DNA of 9,698 bases from an uncultured Chloroflexota bacterium (lineage in GTDB: Bacteria; Chloroflexota; Chloroflexia; Chloroflexales; Roseiflexaceae), in the NCBI GenBank assembly GCA_937876225.1, contig CALFIC010000096.1, positions 1 to 9,698 of the forward strand. Reading direction: 5' to 3'. This document shows positions 1-5,127 of the stretch, one piece after another; the first letter of the stretch is position 1, and each line of letters begins with the position of its first letter. The notes under the pieces are model-generated. The model did not search any database. It saw only the letters and a list, made by a program, of their open reading frames with translations, and was not told where the DNA came from. Made by a program: the position numbers and the translations under genes.

Positions 1-48
1 CGAGATAAACATCGGTGACTGGAGTTCAGACGTGTGCTCTTCCGATCT
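1..48 (+). other. Illumina P7-side adapter with 8-nt index (contaminant)
   Basis: Positions 1-6 (CGAGAT) are the 3' end of the P7 flow-cell sequence, 7-14 (AAACATCG) sit where the i7 index belongs, and 15-48 match the 34-nt TruSeq read-2 adapter, which begins GTGACTGGAGTTCAGACG and ends CTCTTCCGATCT. The order P7 tail, index, read-2 primer is exactly that of a library molecule. This is synthetic DNA left on the contig end. Genomic sequence starts at 49. Any gene start placed before 49, such as the GTG at 34, is artificial. Confidence 0.98.
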
Positions 49-912
49 CCGACACAACACCGGTTTGCTAACACAGAGACCCTTGGGGAGCATGTGTTTG
101 TGCAATTAAAAAGTAAGGAAAAGATAAAAATTAAAACCATCAAGGTCGGTTCTCGGAAGAATGTGATGAAATATGCGCAAGAGTCACCAAGTAATGACGA
201 AAAATCTACCATTGACGTTATTCCAATTTCCATAGAAACCTCTGAATTGATTACTGTCGAACGTATGGGTTATGGGGTACCGGTGTTGCTTGTGGTGGCG
301 GATATTGAAAATACACAGTGTTATTTTGTCTGTTTGAACGACTACATTGATAAAATCCTCGTCCCACAACACGGCAATTACACTTCTACAAAAACACGCA
401 CAATCTATGTGCCAGTGACAAACAACCTGTCATCGGAACATGGTATTCGTGCGCTACGTTGGTACGGCAAACGTGCCAAATTACTCGCAGCATTTCATAC
501 ATTTGCGTATCAATCTCATGAGTTACAGTACCTGGCTGATTTCGATCAAAATGACGAACTCGTTCGGATGTCACGGCATTTTGCAGAGCGGAATATGCGA
601 TATGATTTTTGGGGCGAAATGGAAATTTGTGATGTCATCACTATGCTTGGTGCGCAGCTACGACAATATCATACGACCGGCGAATTGAATGCATATCAGA
701 AATTTTCAGACGATTATGATGAAGGAATTACAGCGGAAGAGAAACAAATCCTCGAGGCATTTTTGCGTCGTAATCAAGTAACAGATTTATGGAAATTTCT
801 TGCGAATTTACCACGGATTTATGAAGAGCTCTGGCGTGAATGGTTTTTACCGACACATTTAGGTGAATTGCTATCAGCACCTGATTCTAGGCATGTTGAC
901 CACAACGCATGA
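49..912 (+). CDS. DUF4365-like protein, 5' end missing
   Basis: The frame is open from the adapter boundary to the TGA at 910-912, giving about 287 genomic residues. The apparent GTG start at 34 lies in adapter, so the true N-terminus is lost. Near the left end VFVQLKS (94-114) resembles the Q-x-K strand of PD-(D/E)xK nuclease-like folds as found in DUF4365. About 60 residues later GVPVLLVVADI and YFVCLNDYI resemble the next conserved blocks of that family (PVLLVV, then an aromatic 'Y..v..lndY' strand). The rest is a charged, probably helical C-terminal region with WYGKRAKLLAAFHTFAYQ and an ending rich in E, W and L, which I do not recognise. DUF4365 proteins often lie in accessory or defence neighbourhoods, but their activity is not established. 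The acidic residues of a nuclease site would lie upstream of the break and cannot be checked. The DNA is AT-richer than the genes from 2711 on, which fits accessory origin. The family call rests on motif resemblance only. Confidence 0.62.
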   Translation, partial: PTQHRFANTETLGEHVFVQLKSKEKIKIKTIKVGSRKNVMKYAQESPSNDEKSTIDVIPISIETSELITVERMGYGVPVLLVVADIENTQCYFVCLNDYIDKILVPQHGNYTSTKTRTIYVPVTNNLSSEHGIRALRWYGKRAKLLAAFHTFAYQSHELQYLADFDQNDELVRMSRHFAERNMRYDFWGEMEICDVITMLGAQLRQYHTTGELNAYQKFSDDYDEGITAEEKQILEAFLRRNQVTDLWKFLANLPRIYEELWREWFLPTHLGELLSAPDSRHVDHNA

Positions 913-945
913 GGTTTTAATACGTGTAGTTTTTTGTTAGTCACC

Positions 946-952
946 AGGAGGT
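946..952 (+). promoter_or_regulatory. Strong Shine-Dalgarno of the antitoxin gene
   Basis: AGGAGGT is a full match to the anti-SD complement, 6 nt before the ATG at 959. It settles that start and predicts efficient translation, unlike the weak sites of neighbouring genes. Confidence 0.85.
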
Positions 953-958
953 CACCCC

Positions 959-1216
959 ATGACCAACATTTGGCCATTGGCTGTCGCCCAAACACAACTG
1001 CGCGTCGTGATTGACCGCGCCGCTACGGGCCAGGCCCAAATCATTACCACGCAGGGGGAGCCCGCGGCGGTGGTGCTGTCGTATGCTGAGTACCAGCGCT
1101 TGACGGCACCGGCGCTATCGCTGTTAGAATTCTTTCAGACCTGTCCGCTGGATGCCGACGAAGAGCTCGATATCACCCGTGACCGCAGTGGCCTGCGCCC
1201 CGATATCTGCTGGTAA
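959..1216 (+). CDS. Phd/YefM-family antitoxin (no adjacent toxin)
   Basis: This 85-residue protein has the Phd/YefM architecture. An N-terminal DNA-binding half (residues about 3-48) runs WPLAVAQTQLRVVIDRAATG, then the strand block QIITTQGEPAAVVLSYAEYQRL, matching the family pattern of 'A+..L..lid.a..G', 'vitr.G.pvAvlvp..eYe.L'. The C-terminal tail (residues about 50-85), SLLEFFQTCPLDADEELDITRDRSG, resembles the toxin-wrapping tail of antitoxins paired with PIN-domain (VapC-like) toxins. Family members bind their own operator and neutralise a cognate toxin. Here the usual downstream toxin is absent: the next gene, 36 nt on, is a TfoX-N protein. The antitoxin could be solitary, a relic of a decayed pair, or work with a distant toxin. 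The start is fixed by the perfect SD. Fold assignment is firm; partner type is inference. Confidence 0.87.
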   Translation: MTNIWPLAVAQTQLRVVIDRAATGQAQIITTQGEPAAVVLSYAEYQRLTAPALSLLEFFQTCPLDADEELDITRDRSGLRPDICW

Positions 1217-1252
1217 TCCTTCCCGCTTCCGCTAGCGAATGTGAGTAACGCT

Positions 1253-1573
1253 ATGCCCTACTCGACCGTGCTCTACGAGCGCATCAGTGAATTATTGCCC
1301 CATGCCCCGCACAAACGGATGTTTGGTGGGGTGGTCTTTTTTGGGCGCGGCCACATGTTGGTGGGGGTGTTTGGCGAGGGCATGATGGTGCGGGTGGGGG
1401 CCGACGCCTTTGACGAGGCCTTGGCGCAGGCTGGCGTGCGCCCCCTCGCCAGCCAACCCAATCGCATGCGCGGGTTTGTGGTGGTGGACGAGGCCCTGCT
1501 CGATGATGACGACGTCATCGCCGAATGGATTACCCGGGCTCAGGTTTTCAATCGTACCCTGCCGCCCAAATAA
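1253..1573 (+). CDS. TfoX/Sxy N-terminal-domain protein
   Basis: The 106-residue product is a single TfoX N-terminal domain. Diagnostic blocks are the start MPYSTVLYERISELL, the signature KRMFGGVVFFGRGHMLVGVFGEGMMVRVG (1315-1401), the middle segment ALAQAGVRPL, then RMRGFVVVDEALLDDDDVIAEWI and the typical ending FNRTLPPK. In E. coli and Haemophilus, Sxy/TfoX co-activates competence genes with CRP, but those proteins also carry a C-terminal TfoX domain that is missing here. Stand-alone N-domain proteins of about 110 residues are common in many phyla and have no settled role, so a competence function should not be assumed. I chose ATG 1253 because family members begin M-x-Y; an in-frame GTG at 1241 would add four residues. 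Neither has a good SD. It is the same strand as the antitoxin and could share its transcript. Confidence 0.88.
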   Translation: MPYSTVLYERISELLPHAPHKRMFGGVVFFGRGHMLVGVFGEGMMVRVGADAFDEALAQAGVRPLASQPNRMRGFVVVDEALLDDDDVIAEWITRAQVFNRTLPPK

Positions 1574-1697
1574 CCGACCGCTGTGCGATGATCGTGGCGT
1601 AGGGCGCCGAGTGCAGATGCTGGTCGCCAATTCACCGCTGGCGCACGGATATTTTTTACAAAAATGATAAAAGCACATTTGTGGACGTAATAAAAGG

Positions 1698-1703
1698 TAT
1701 ACT
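1698..1703 (+). promoter_or_regulatory. Possible -10 element upstream of the lipoprotein gene
   Basis: TATACT matches the sigma-70 -10 consensus at 5 of 6 positions, 35 nt before the ATG at 1739, within an AT-rich stretch (about 1650-1738). No good -35 hexamer is found 15-19 nt upstream, so this is tentative. The rest of 1574-1738 shows nothing else I recognise. Confidence 0.3.
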
Positions 1704-1738
1704 TCGTTTGTTGTTTAGAAAGAAAGCGAGATTCAATT

Positions 1739-2104
1739 ATGTGGCGCATCGTGCTGATGGCAATCTTGTGTATGCAATTGGTGGCGTGTAGTATAGGCTC
1801 TTCGACGCCTATCACTGCGGCGGTGGCAACGTGCAAATTGACCAATTCTGATTTTGTGGAAGTAATGGATGATGGTCATTCTCTAATGTTGAAAGGTCGG
1901 GGTAGTGCAACGTTATTTAAAAGTATGGATCAGACAGGTACGGCCTGTATGCTGCAAGAATTGGGTGTTCCTGTGTATATGCGTCAACTCATGAGCTGGA
2001 CACGGGCACTCGATGGGATGCAACAGGATGAATTTGACGGTTATAAAATATATTGGTCGGATCATTCTGATTATGGTCTTAACATCATCATTCACATGAA
2101 ATAA
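1739..2104 (+). CDS. Small predicted lipoprotein, unknown function
   Basis: This encodes 121 residues with an N-terminal lipoprotein signal: a short basic start (MWR), a hydrophobic core (IVLMAILCMQ) and the lipobox LVAC with the modifiable cysteine at residue 17. The mature protein would be anchored to the membrane on the outer face. After the cysteine come a short Ser/Thr-rich linker (SIGSSTPIT) and a compact domain of about 90 residues with two further cysteines (in VATCKL and TACMLQ), which could pair outside the cytoplasm. I do not recognise the domain. The upstream purine-rich stretch AGAAAGAAAGCGAG ends about 8 nt before the ATG and may serve as ribosome binding site. Base composition is more AT-rich than the flanking TfoX-N and CoxL-like genes, consistent with separate acquisition. 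Coding status is supported by the signal peptide; function is unknown. Confidence 0.7.
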   Translation: MWRIVLMAILCMQLVACSIGSSTPITAAVATCKLTNSDFVEVMDDGHSLMLKGRGSATLFKSMDQTGTACMLQELGVPVYMRQLMSWTRALDGMQQDEFDGYKIYWSDHSDYGLNIIIHMK

Positions 2105-2117
2105 TTGGTTGCATTGT

Positions 2118-2140
2118 GGTGTGCACATATGCCGCACACC
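2118..2140 (+). terminator. Hairpin just after the lipoprotein gene
   Basis: GGTGTGC (2118-2124) and GCACACC (2134-2140) form a perfect 7-bp stem with a 9-nt loop, starting 14 nt after the TAA at 2102-2104. There is no T-run directly downstream, so it is a weak candidate for an intrinsic terminator. A degenerate copy of the same segment lies in the second repeat unit near 2250-2273. Confidence 0.35.
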
Positions 2141-2180
2141 GACTAGATCATCATTTGGGGACATCATTGAGCCGCAGTAG

Positions 2181-2203
2181 AGCCGCAGCCTGCTGCGGCT
2201 TTG
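2181..2203 (+). terminator. Terminator-like hairpin in repeat copy 1
   Basis: AGCCGCAG (2181-2188) and CTGCGGCT (2193-2200) form a perfect 8-bp GC-rich stem with the 4-nt loop CCTG, followed only by TTG. An extra AGCCGCAG at 2170-2177 could compete for the 3' arm. In copy 2 (AGCCACAG 2304-2311, CTGCGGCT 2316-2323) one stem pair is lost. It could end transcription of the lipoprotein gene, but the T-tract is very short. Confidence 0.4.
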
Positions 2204-2350
2204 TCATGCACCGCATGATAAAGCGTCCATGAATTGGGGGTTGGATTGGGGTGCGTGCATATACCGCCCACCGCCATCGGATCATCATTTGGGGACATCA
2301 TTGAGCCACAGCCTGCTGCGGCTTTGTCATGCACCGCATGGTGAATGGAA

Positions 2351-2403
2351 ATCCCCGACCGTTGCACGGGGATGATGGGAATGTGCGAGGACATGCCTCG
2401 CAC
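2351..2403. repeat. Pair of GC-rich hairpins
   Basis: Two perfect stems follow each other: ATCCCCG (2351-2357) with CGGGGAT (2367-2373), loop 9; and GTGCGAGG (2383-2390) with CCTCGCAC (2396-2403), loop 5. In addition CCGTTGCA (2359-2366) is complementary to TGCAACGG (2421-2428), offering a longer-range alternative fold. No reading frame with coding character covers this stretch, so it is probably a REP- or MITE-like remnant. Confidence 0.5.
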
Positions 2404-2438
2404 GTGCGATGGTGGCAGGGTGCAACGGGCGGGACCCA

Positions 2439-2600
2439 TGGCATGCGCCGATGGGCATAATCGCCCCTACGGATGTGTGGCATGCGCCGATGGGCGCGAC
2501 GATCGTGGCATGGGCGATTGGCCCATCGTCCGGGGCATATGGGGATGCGGTGGCCCGCGGGGATTGACGGGGGACGATGGGCGTAATCGCCCCTACGGAC
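2439..2600. repeat. Short dispersed repeats with hairpins
   Basis: TGGCATGCGCCGATGGGC occurs exactly at 2439-2456 and 2478-2495 (period 39). A 25-nt element, whose core is TAATCGCCCCTACGGA, occurs at 2449-2473 and 2575-2599 with one mismatch (A at 2457, G at 2583). Between them CGATGGGC (2488-2495) is complementary to GCCCATCG (2521-2528), and TGGGC/GCCCA (2511-2515/2521-2525) forms a short hairpin. GTAGGGGCGATTA on the minus strand resembles intergenic repeats I recall from Chloroflexota and cyanobacterial genomes, though I cannot verify that here. Confidence 0.6.
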
Positions 2601-2611
2601 ATTTTCTATTC

Positions 2612-2634
2612 TCAATTTTCAATTTTCAATTCTC
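2612..2634 (+). repeat. AT-rich TCAATTT short tandem repeat
   Basis: About three imperfect copies of TCAATTTT (period 8, the last ending TCAATTCTC) lie between the GC-rich hairpin block and the -10 box of the CoxL-like gene. The tract supplies the AT-rich upstream part of the promoter and its -35-like hexamer. Confidence 0.6.
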
Positions 2635-2650
2635 CTACATGCGGTATAAT
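2623..2650 (+). promoter_or_regulatory. Promoter of the CoxL-like gene
   Basis: A perfect sigma-70 -10 box TATAAT is at 2645-2650. TTTTCA (2623-2628, 4 of 6 to TTGACA) lies 16 bp upstream as -35. Transcription would begin near 2657 and leave a leader of about 50 nt before the ATG at 2711. It is the best promoter match I see in the window. Confidence 0.68.
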
Positions 2651-2670
2651 TAGCGACATGTTGGTCGCTA
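2651..2670. promoter_or_regulatory. Perfect inverted repeat abutting the -10 box (candidate operator)
   Basis: TAGCGAC (2651-2657) and GTCGCTA (2664-2670) are perfect inverted arms around ATGTTG. The repeat starts at the base after TATAAT and covers the predicted start site. This placement suits a repressor of the CoxL-like gene; alternatively the arms form a 7-bp stem in the 5' leader. No regulator gene is encoded nearby, so the binding protein is unknown. Confidence 0.5.
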
Positions 2671-2710
2671 TTGAATAATTCCCTTCATACGGACTCGAAA
2701 GGTACGTGTC

Positions 2711-5053
2711 ATGGCGTATGCATCACTGATTGGCGCACATGTAAAGCGCAAAGAAGATCCCCGTTTGATTGTGGGGCGTGGCTCCTATGTCGGCGATATG
2801 AAGTTGGCGGGGATGCAGTACGTGGCCTTTGTGCGCACTCCCTACCCCCACGCCACCGTGACCGGCATCGATGCCAGCGCCGCTTTGGCGATGGCCGGCG
2901 TGACCGCCGTGGTCAGTGGCCAAGATATCGCCAAGCTCTGTGGCCCCATGCCCATCGGTGCCAGTGGCGAAGGCGCGAGTGAGCTCGACGGCCTGGCCAA
3001 ACGCCCCCACAGCCACTACCCGATTTCGTTTGGCACCGTGCGCTATGTGGGTCAAATCGTGGCTGCCGTGATTGCCACCTCGGCTGCCATCGCCGAAGAC
3101 GCCGTGGCGTTGGTGCAGGTCGATTACGACGTGCTGCCGGCTGCTATTGACGCCGAAAAAGCGATGCGCCCCGATGCCCCCGTGTTGTTCAAAGACATGA
3201 CCAGCAATGTCCACCATACCTGGACCAAAAAAGTCGGCGATGCTGATGCCACCTTTGCCCGCGCCCACAAAGTGGTGACGCGCCGGCTGGTCAACCAACG
3301 CCTGGCCGGTGTTTCGATGGAAGGGCGCGCCGTCGCCGCCTACCCCGACCCCCTCGGCGAAGGTTTGACCGTCTACAGTAGCACCCAAGCCCCCCACCTC
3401 AACCGTGGTAGCCTGGCCGAAGTATTGGGTATGGACGAAAATTTGCTCCGGGTGGTGGCTCCTGACGTCGGTGGTGGCTTTGGCGTCAAAATCGGCATGT
3501 TCCCCGAAGACGCCGCTGTGGCCGCCCTGGCCCGCCTGCACCGCATCCCGTTGATGTGGCTCGAAGGGCGTATCGAGCATATGACCGCCACCACCCATGG
3601 CCGTGGCCAAGTGGGCGAATTCAGCTGTGCGGTACGGGCTGATGGCACCGTCGAAGCCTTGCGCTTCCATATCGTTGCCGATATCGGCGCCTACCCCATG
3701 GCTGCCGGTTTGCCCAATCTGACCGGCATGATGGCCGTGGGCGTCTACAAAATCCCCGTCATCGATGGCACCATTGATTGTGTCTATACCAATACCACCC
3801 CCGTGGCCGCCTACCGTGGCGCTGGCCGCCCCGAAGCCGCCTATTACATCGAGCGCATGATGGATGCCGTGGCCGACGAATTGGGCATCGACCCCGTGCA
3901 GGTGCGCCGCGTCAACTTCATCGAACCCCATCAGTTCCCCTACAAAACTCCTACCGGTCCCTTGTACGACAGTGGTGAATATGACCGTGCCATCAGCAAA
4001 TTGGTCGAGGTCAGCAACTACCCGGCCCTGCTGGCCGCCCAAGCCCAACGCCGTGCCGACTATGCCGCTGGCAAAAGCGATACCTTGCTGGGGTTGGGAT
4101 TTGCCTGCTACGTCGAAATGTGTGGCTTTGGCCCGTACGAAAGCGCTACCGTGCGCGTCGAGCCCAACGGCACCGTGACCGTCTTTACCGGTACGTCGCC
4201 CCATGGCCAAGGCTTGTATACCACCTTTGCCCAGATTGTGGCAGACCAGCTGGGGGCCGATTTCAATAACGTGATTGTCAAATCGGGCGATACGTCCAAC
4301 ACTCCCATGGGCCAAGGCACCATGGGGAGCCGGAGCCTCGCGATTGGTGGTGGCGCCTTGGTCGAGACCATTAAATTGGTGCGTGCCAAAGCCATCAAAA
4401 TCGCCGCCCATATGCTCGAAGCTGCCCCCGAAGATGTGGAGTTTGCCGAAGGGCGCTATAGCGTCAAAGGCGCTCCCGATAGCGGACTCACGTTGGTGCA
4501 AATCGCCAAACGGGCCTACACCGACAAGTTGCCCGAAGGGGTGACGTCGGGGTTGGACGCCACCGAGTTTTTCCGTCCCGCCGAATTAATCTACCCCTTC
4601 GGCGCCCATTTGGCGGTGGTCGAAGTCACCCCCGCCACCGGCGAAGTACGGGTCGCCCAGTACTATACCGTCGACGACTGCGGTCCGCGCATCAGCCCCA
4701 TGCTGGTCGCAGGGCAGGTCCACGGCGGCTTGGCACAAGGGATTGGCCAGGCCTTGTACGAAGAGGTGGTCTATAGCGAAAACGGCCAGATGTTGAGTGG
4801 CTCGTTGATGGACTATGCCTTGCCCCGCGCCGACAACTTCCCCGATTTTGTGCTGGACAAAACCGAAACCCCCACGCCCCTCAATCCGTTGGGCGTCAAG
4901 GGTATCGGTGAGGCCGCCACCGTCGGTTCGACTCCTGCCACTGCCAATGCCGTCGTCGATGCCGTGGCCCACCTCGGCGTGACCGCCATGGATATCCCGA
5001 TGCGCCCCGAGCGCGTATGGCGTACCATCGCCGCAGCTACGGCCACAGTCTAA
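2711..5053 (+). CDS. Form II CoxL-like molybdenum hydroxylase large subunit
   Basis: The 780-residue protein has the full length and order of an aerobic CO dehydrogenase/xanthine dehydrogenase-family molybdopterin-binding subunit. The N-terminal a/b-hammerhead domain (about 10-140) opens with IGAHVKRKEDPRLIVGRGSYVGD. The molybdenum-cofactor domains hold SSTQAPH (Q226), GGGFG (254-258) and, near the C-terminus, GIGEA with the expected catalytic glutamate E734. The active-site loop is AYRGAGR (367-373). That is the form II signature; form I CoxL, the proven CO oxidiser, has AYxCSFR. CO oxidation should thus not be assumed; oxidation of an aldehyde or N-heterocycle is at least as likely. These enzymes normally need a 2Fe-2S small subunit and an FAD medium subunit, and neither gene is within about 2.6 kb upstream or the 4 kb downstream. 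The start is supported by GAAAGG ending 8-9 nt before ATG 2711 and by a conserved N-terminus. Transcription probably starts at the promoter near 2645. Confidence 0.93.
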   Translation: MAYASLIGAHVKRKEDPRLIVGRGSYVGDMKLAGMQYVAFVRTPYPHATVTGIDASAALAMAGVTAVVSGQDIAKLCGPMPIGASGEGASELDGLAKRPHSHYPISFGTVRYVGQIVAAVIATSAAIAEDAVALVQVDYDVLPAAIDAEKAMRPDAPVLFKDMTSNVHHTWTKKVGDADATFARAHKVVTRRLVNQRLAGVSMEGRAVAAYPDPLGEGLTVYSSTQAPHLNRGSLAEVLGMDENLLRVVAPDVGGGFGVKIGMFPEDAAVAALARLHRIPLMWLEGRIEHMTATTHGRGQVGEFSCAVRADGTVEALRFHIVADIGAYPMAAGLPNLTGMMAVGVYKIPVIDGTIDCVYTNTTPVAAYRGAGRPEAAYYIERMMDAVADELGIDPVQVRRVNFIEPHQFPYKTPTGPLYDSGEYDRAISKLVEVSNYPALLAAQAQRRADYAAGKSDTLLGLGFACYVEMCGFGPYESATVRVEPNGTVTVFTGTSPHGQGLYTTFAQIVADQLGADFNNVIVKSGDTSNTPMGQGTMGSRSLAIGGGALVETIKLVRAKAIKIAAHMLEAAPEDVEFAEGRYSVKGAPDSGLTLVQIAKRAYTDKLPEGVTSGLDATEFFRPAELIYPFGAHLAVVEVTPATGEVRVAQYYTVDDCGPRISPMLVAGQVHGGLAQGIGQALYEEVVYSENGQMLSGSLMDYALPRADNFPDFVLDKTETPTPLNPLGVKGIGEAATVGSTPATANAVVDAVAHLGVTAMDIPMRPERVWRTIAAATATV

Positions 5054-5073
5054 GCGGATTTGCTGAATAGCCT

Positions 5074-5110
5074 ACGCCGTTGTGATGATGCGCAGTCATC
5101 ATAACGGCGT
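5074..5110 (+). terminator. Long hairpin between the CoxL-like and MBL genes
   Basis: ACGCCGTTGTGATGA (5074-5088) pairs with TCATCATAACGGCGT (5096-5110): a 15-bp stem with one G-U pair and a 7-nt loop (TGCGCAG). It starts 20 nt after the stop codon at 5051-5053. No T-run follows, and the SD of the next gene begins 8 nt after the stem. It may act as an attenuating or Rho-linked terminator, or as an RNA-stabilising or processing hairpin that separates the two genes. Confidence 0.55.
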
Positions 5111-5127
5111 CATCGTGTGGAGTGCGT

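Larger units (their letters stand above)
2105..2345. repeat. Degenerate tandem duplication (two units)
   Basis: Two diverged copies of a unit of roughly 110-130 bp lie head to tail, about 2105-2230 and 2231-2345. The strongest shared core is GATCATCATTTGGGGACATC followed by ATTGAGCC, at 2147-2174 and 2280-2307. Both copies then have CAGCCTGCTGCGGCTTTGTC and ATGCACCGCATG. Copy 1 carries an extra GCAGTAGAGCC-like insertion that doubles AGCCGCAG. Upstream of the core the copies stay alignable but diverged (CACATATGCCGCACACC against TGCATATACCGCCCACC). Nothing here resembles coding sequence or an insertion-sequence end. It is probably an ageing local duplication of an intergenic element that includes the hairpin listed separately. 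Confidence 0.75.

Noticed and set aside
34..48. GTG start of the first gene with MLFRS as N-terminus
   Set aside because: These bases are adapter sequence; the real start lies off the contig.
959..1573. Complete type II toxin-antitoxin pair
   Set aside because: The downstream protein has TfoX-N signatures (RMFGG, LPPK end), not PIN, RelE or Doc motifs.
1292..1845. Minus-strand frames over the TfoX-N gene and the gap after it
   Set aside because: They overlap a clear plus-strand gene and show no domain, signal or SD.
2439..2600. CRISPR-like spacing of short repeats
   Set aside because: Only two copies of each element occur, at unequal periods (39 and 126), and no cas genes are present.
2164..2615. 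Minus-strand frames with repeated HAVHDKAAAGCGS and MMSPNDD
   Set aside because: The repeated peptides simply reflect the tandem DNA duplication; composition and lack of SD do not support coding.
2723..4501. 592-residue open frame on the minus strand
   Set aside because: It is exactly antisense to the CoxL-like gene, is rich in G, H, A and D as expected from its complement, and has no recognisable motif or SD.
2711..5053. Annotation as true aerobic CO dehydrogenase (coxL)
   Set aside because: The active-site loop is AYRGAGR (form II), not AYxCSFR, and the CoxM and CoxS genes are missing.
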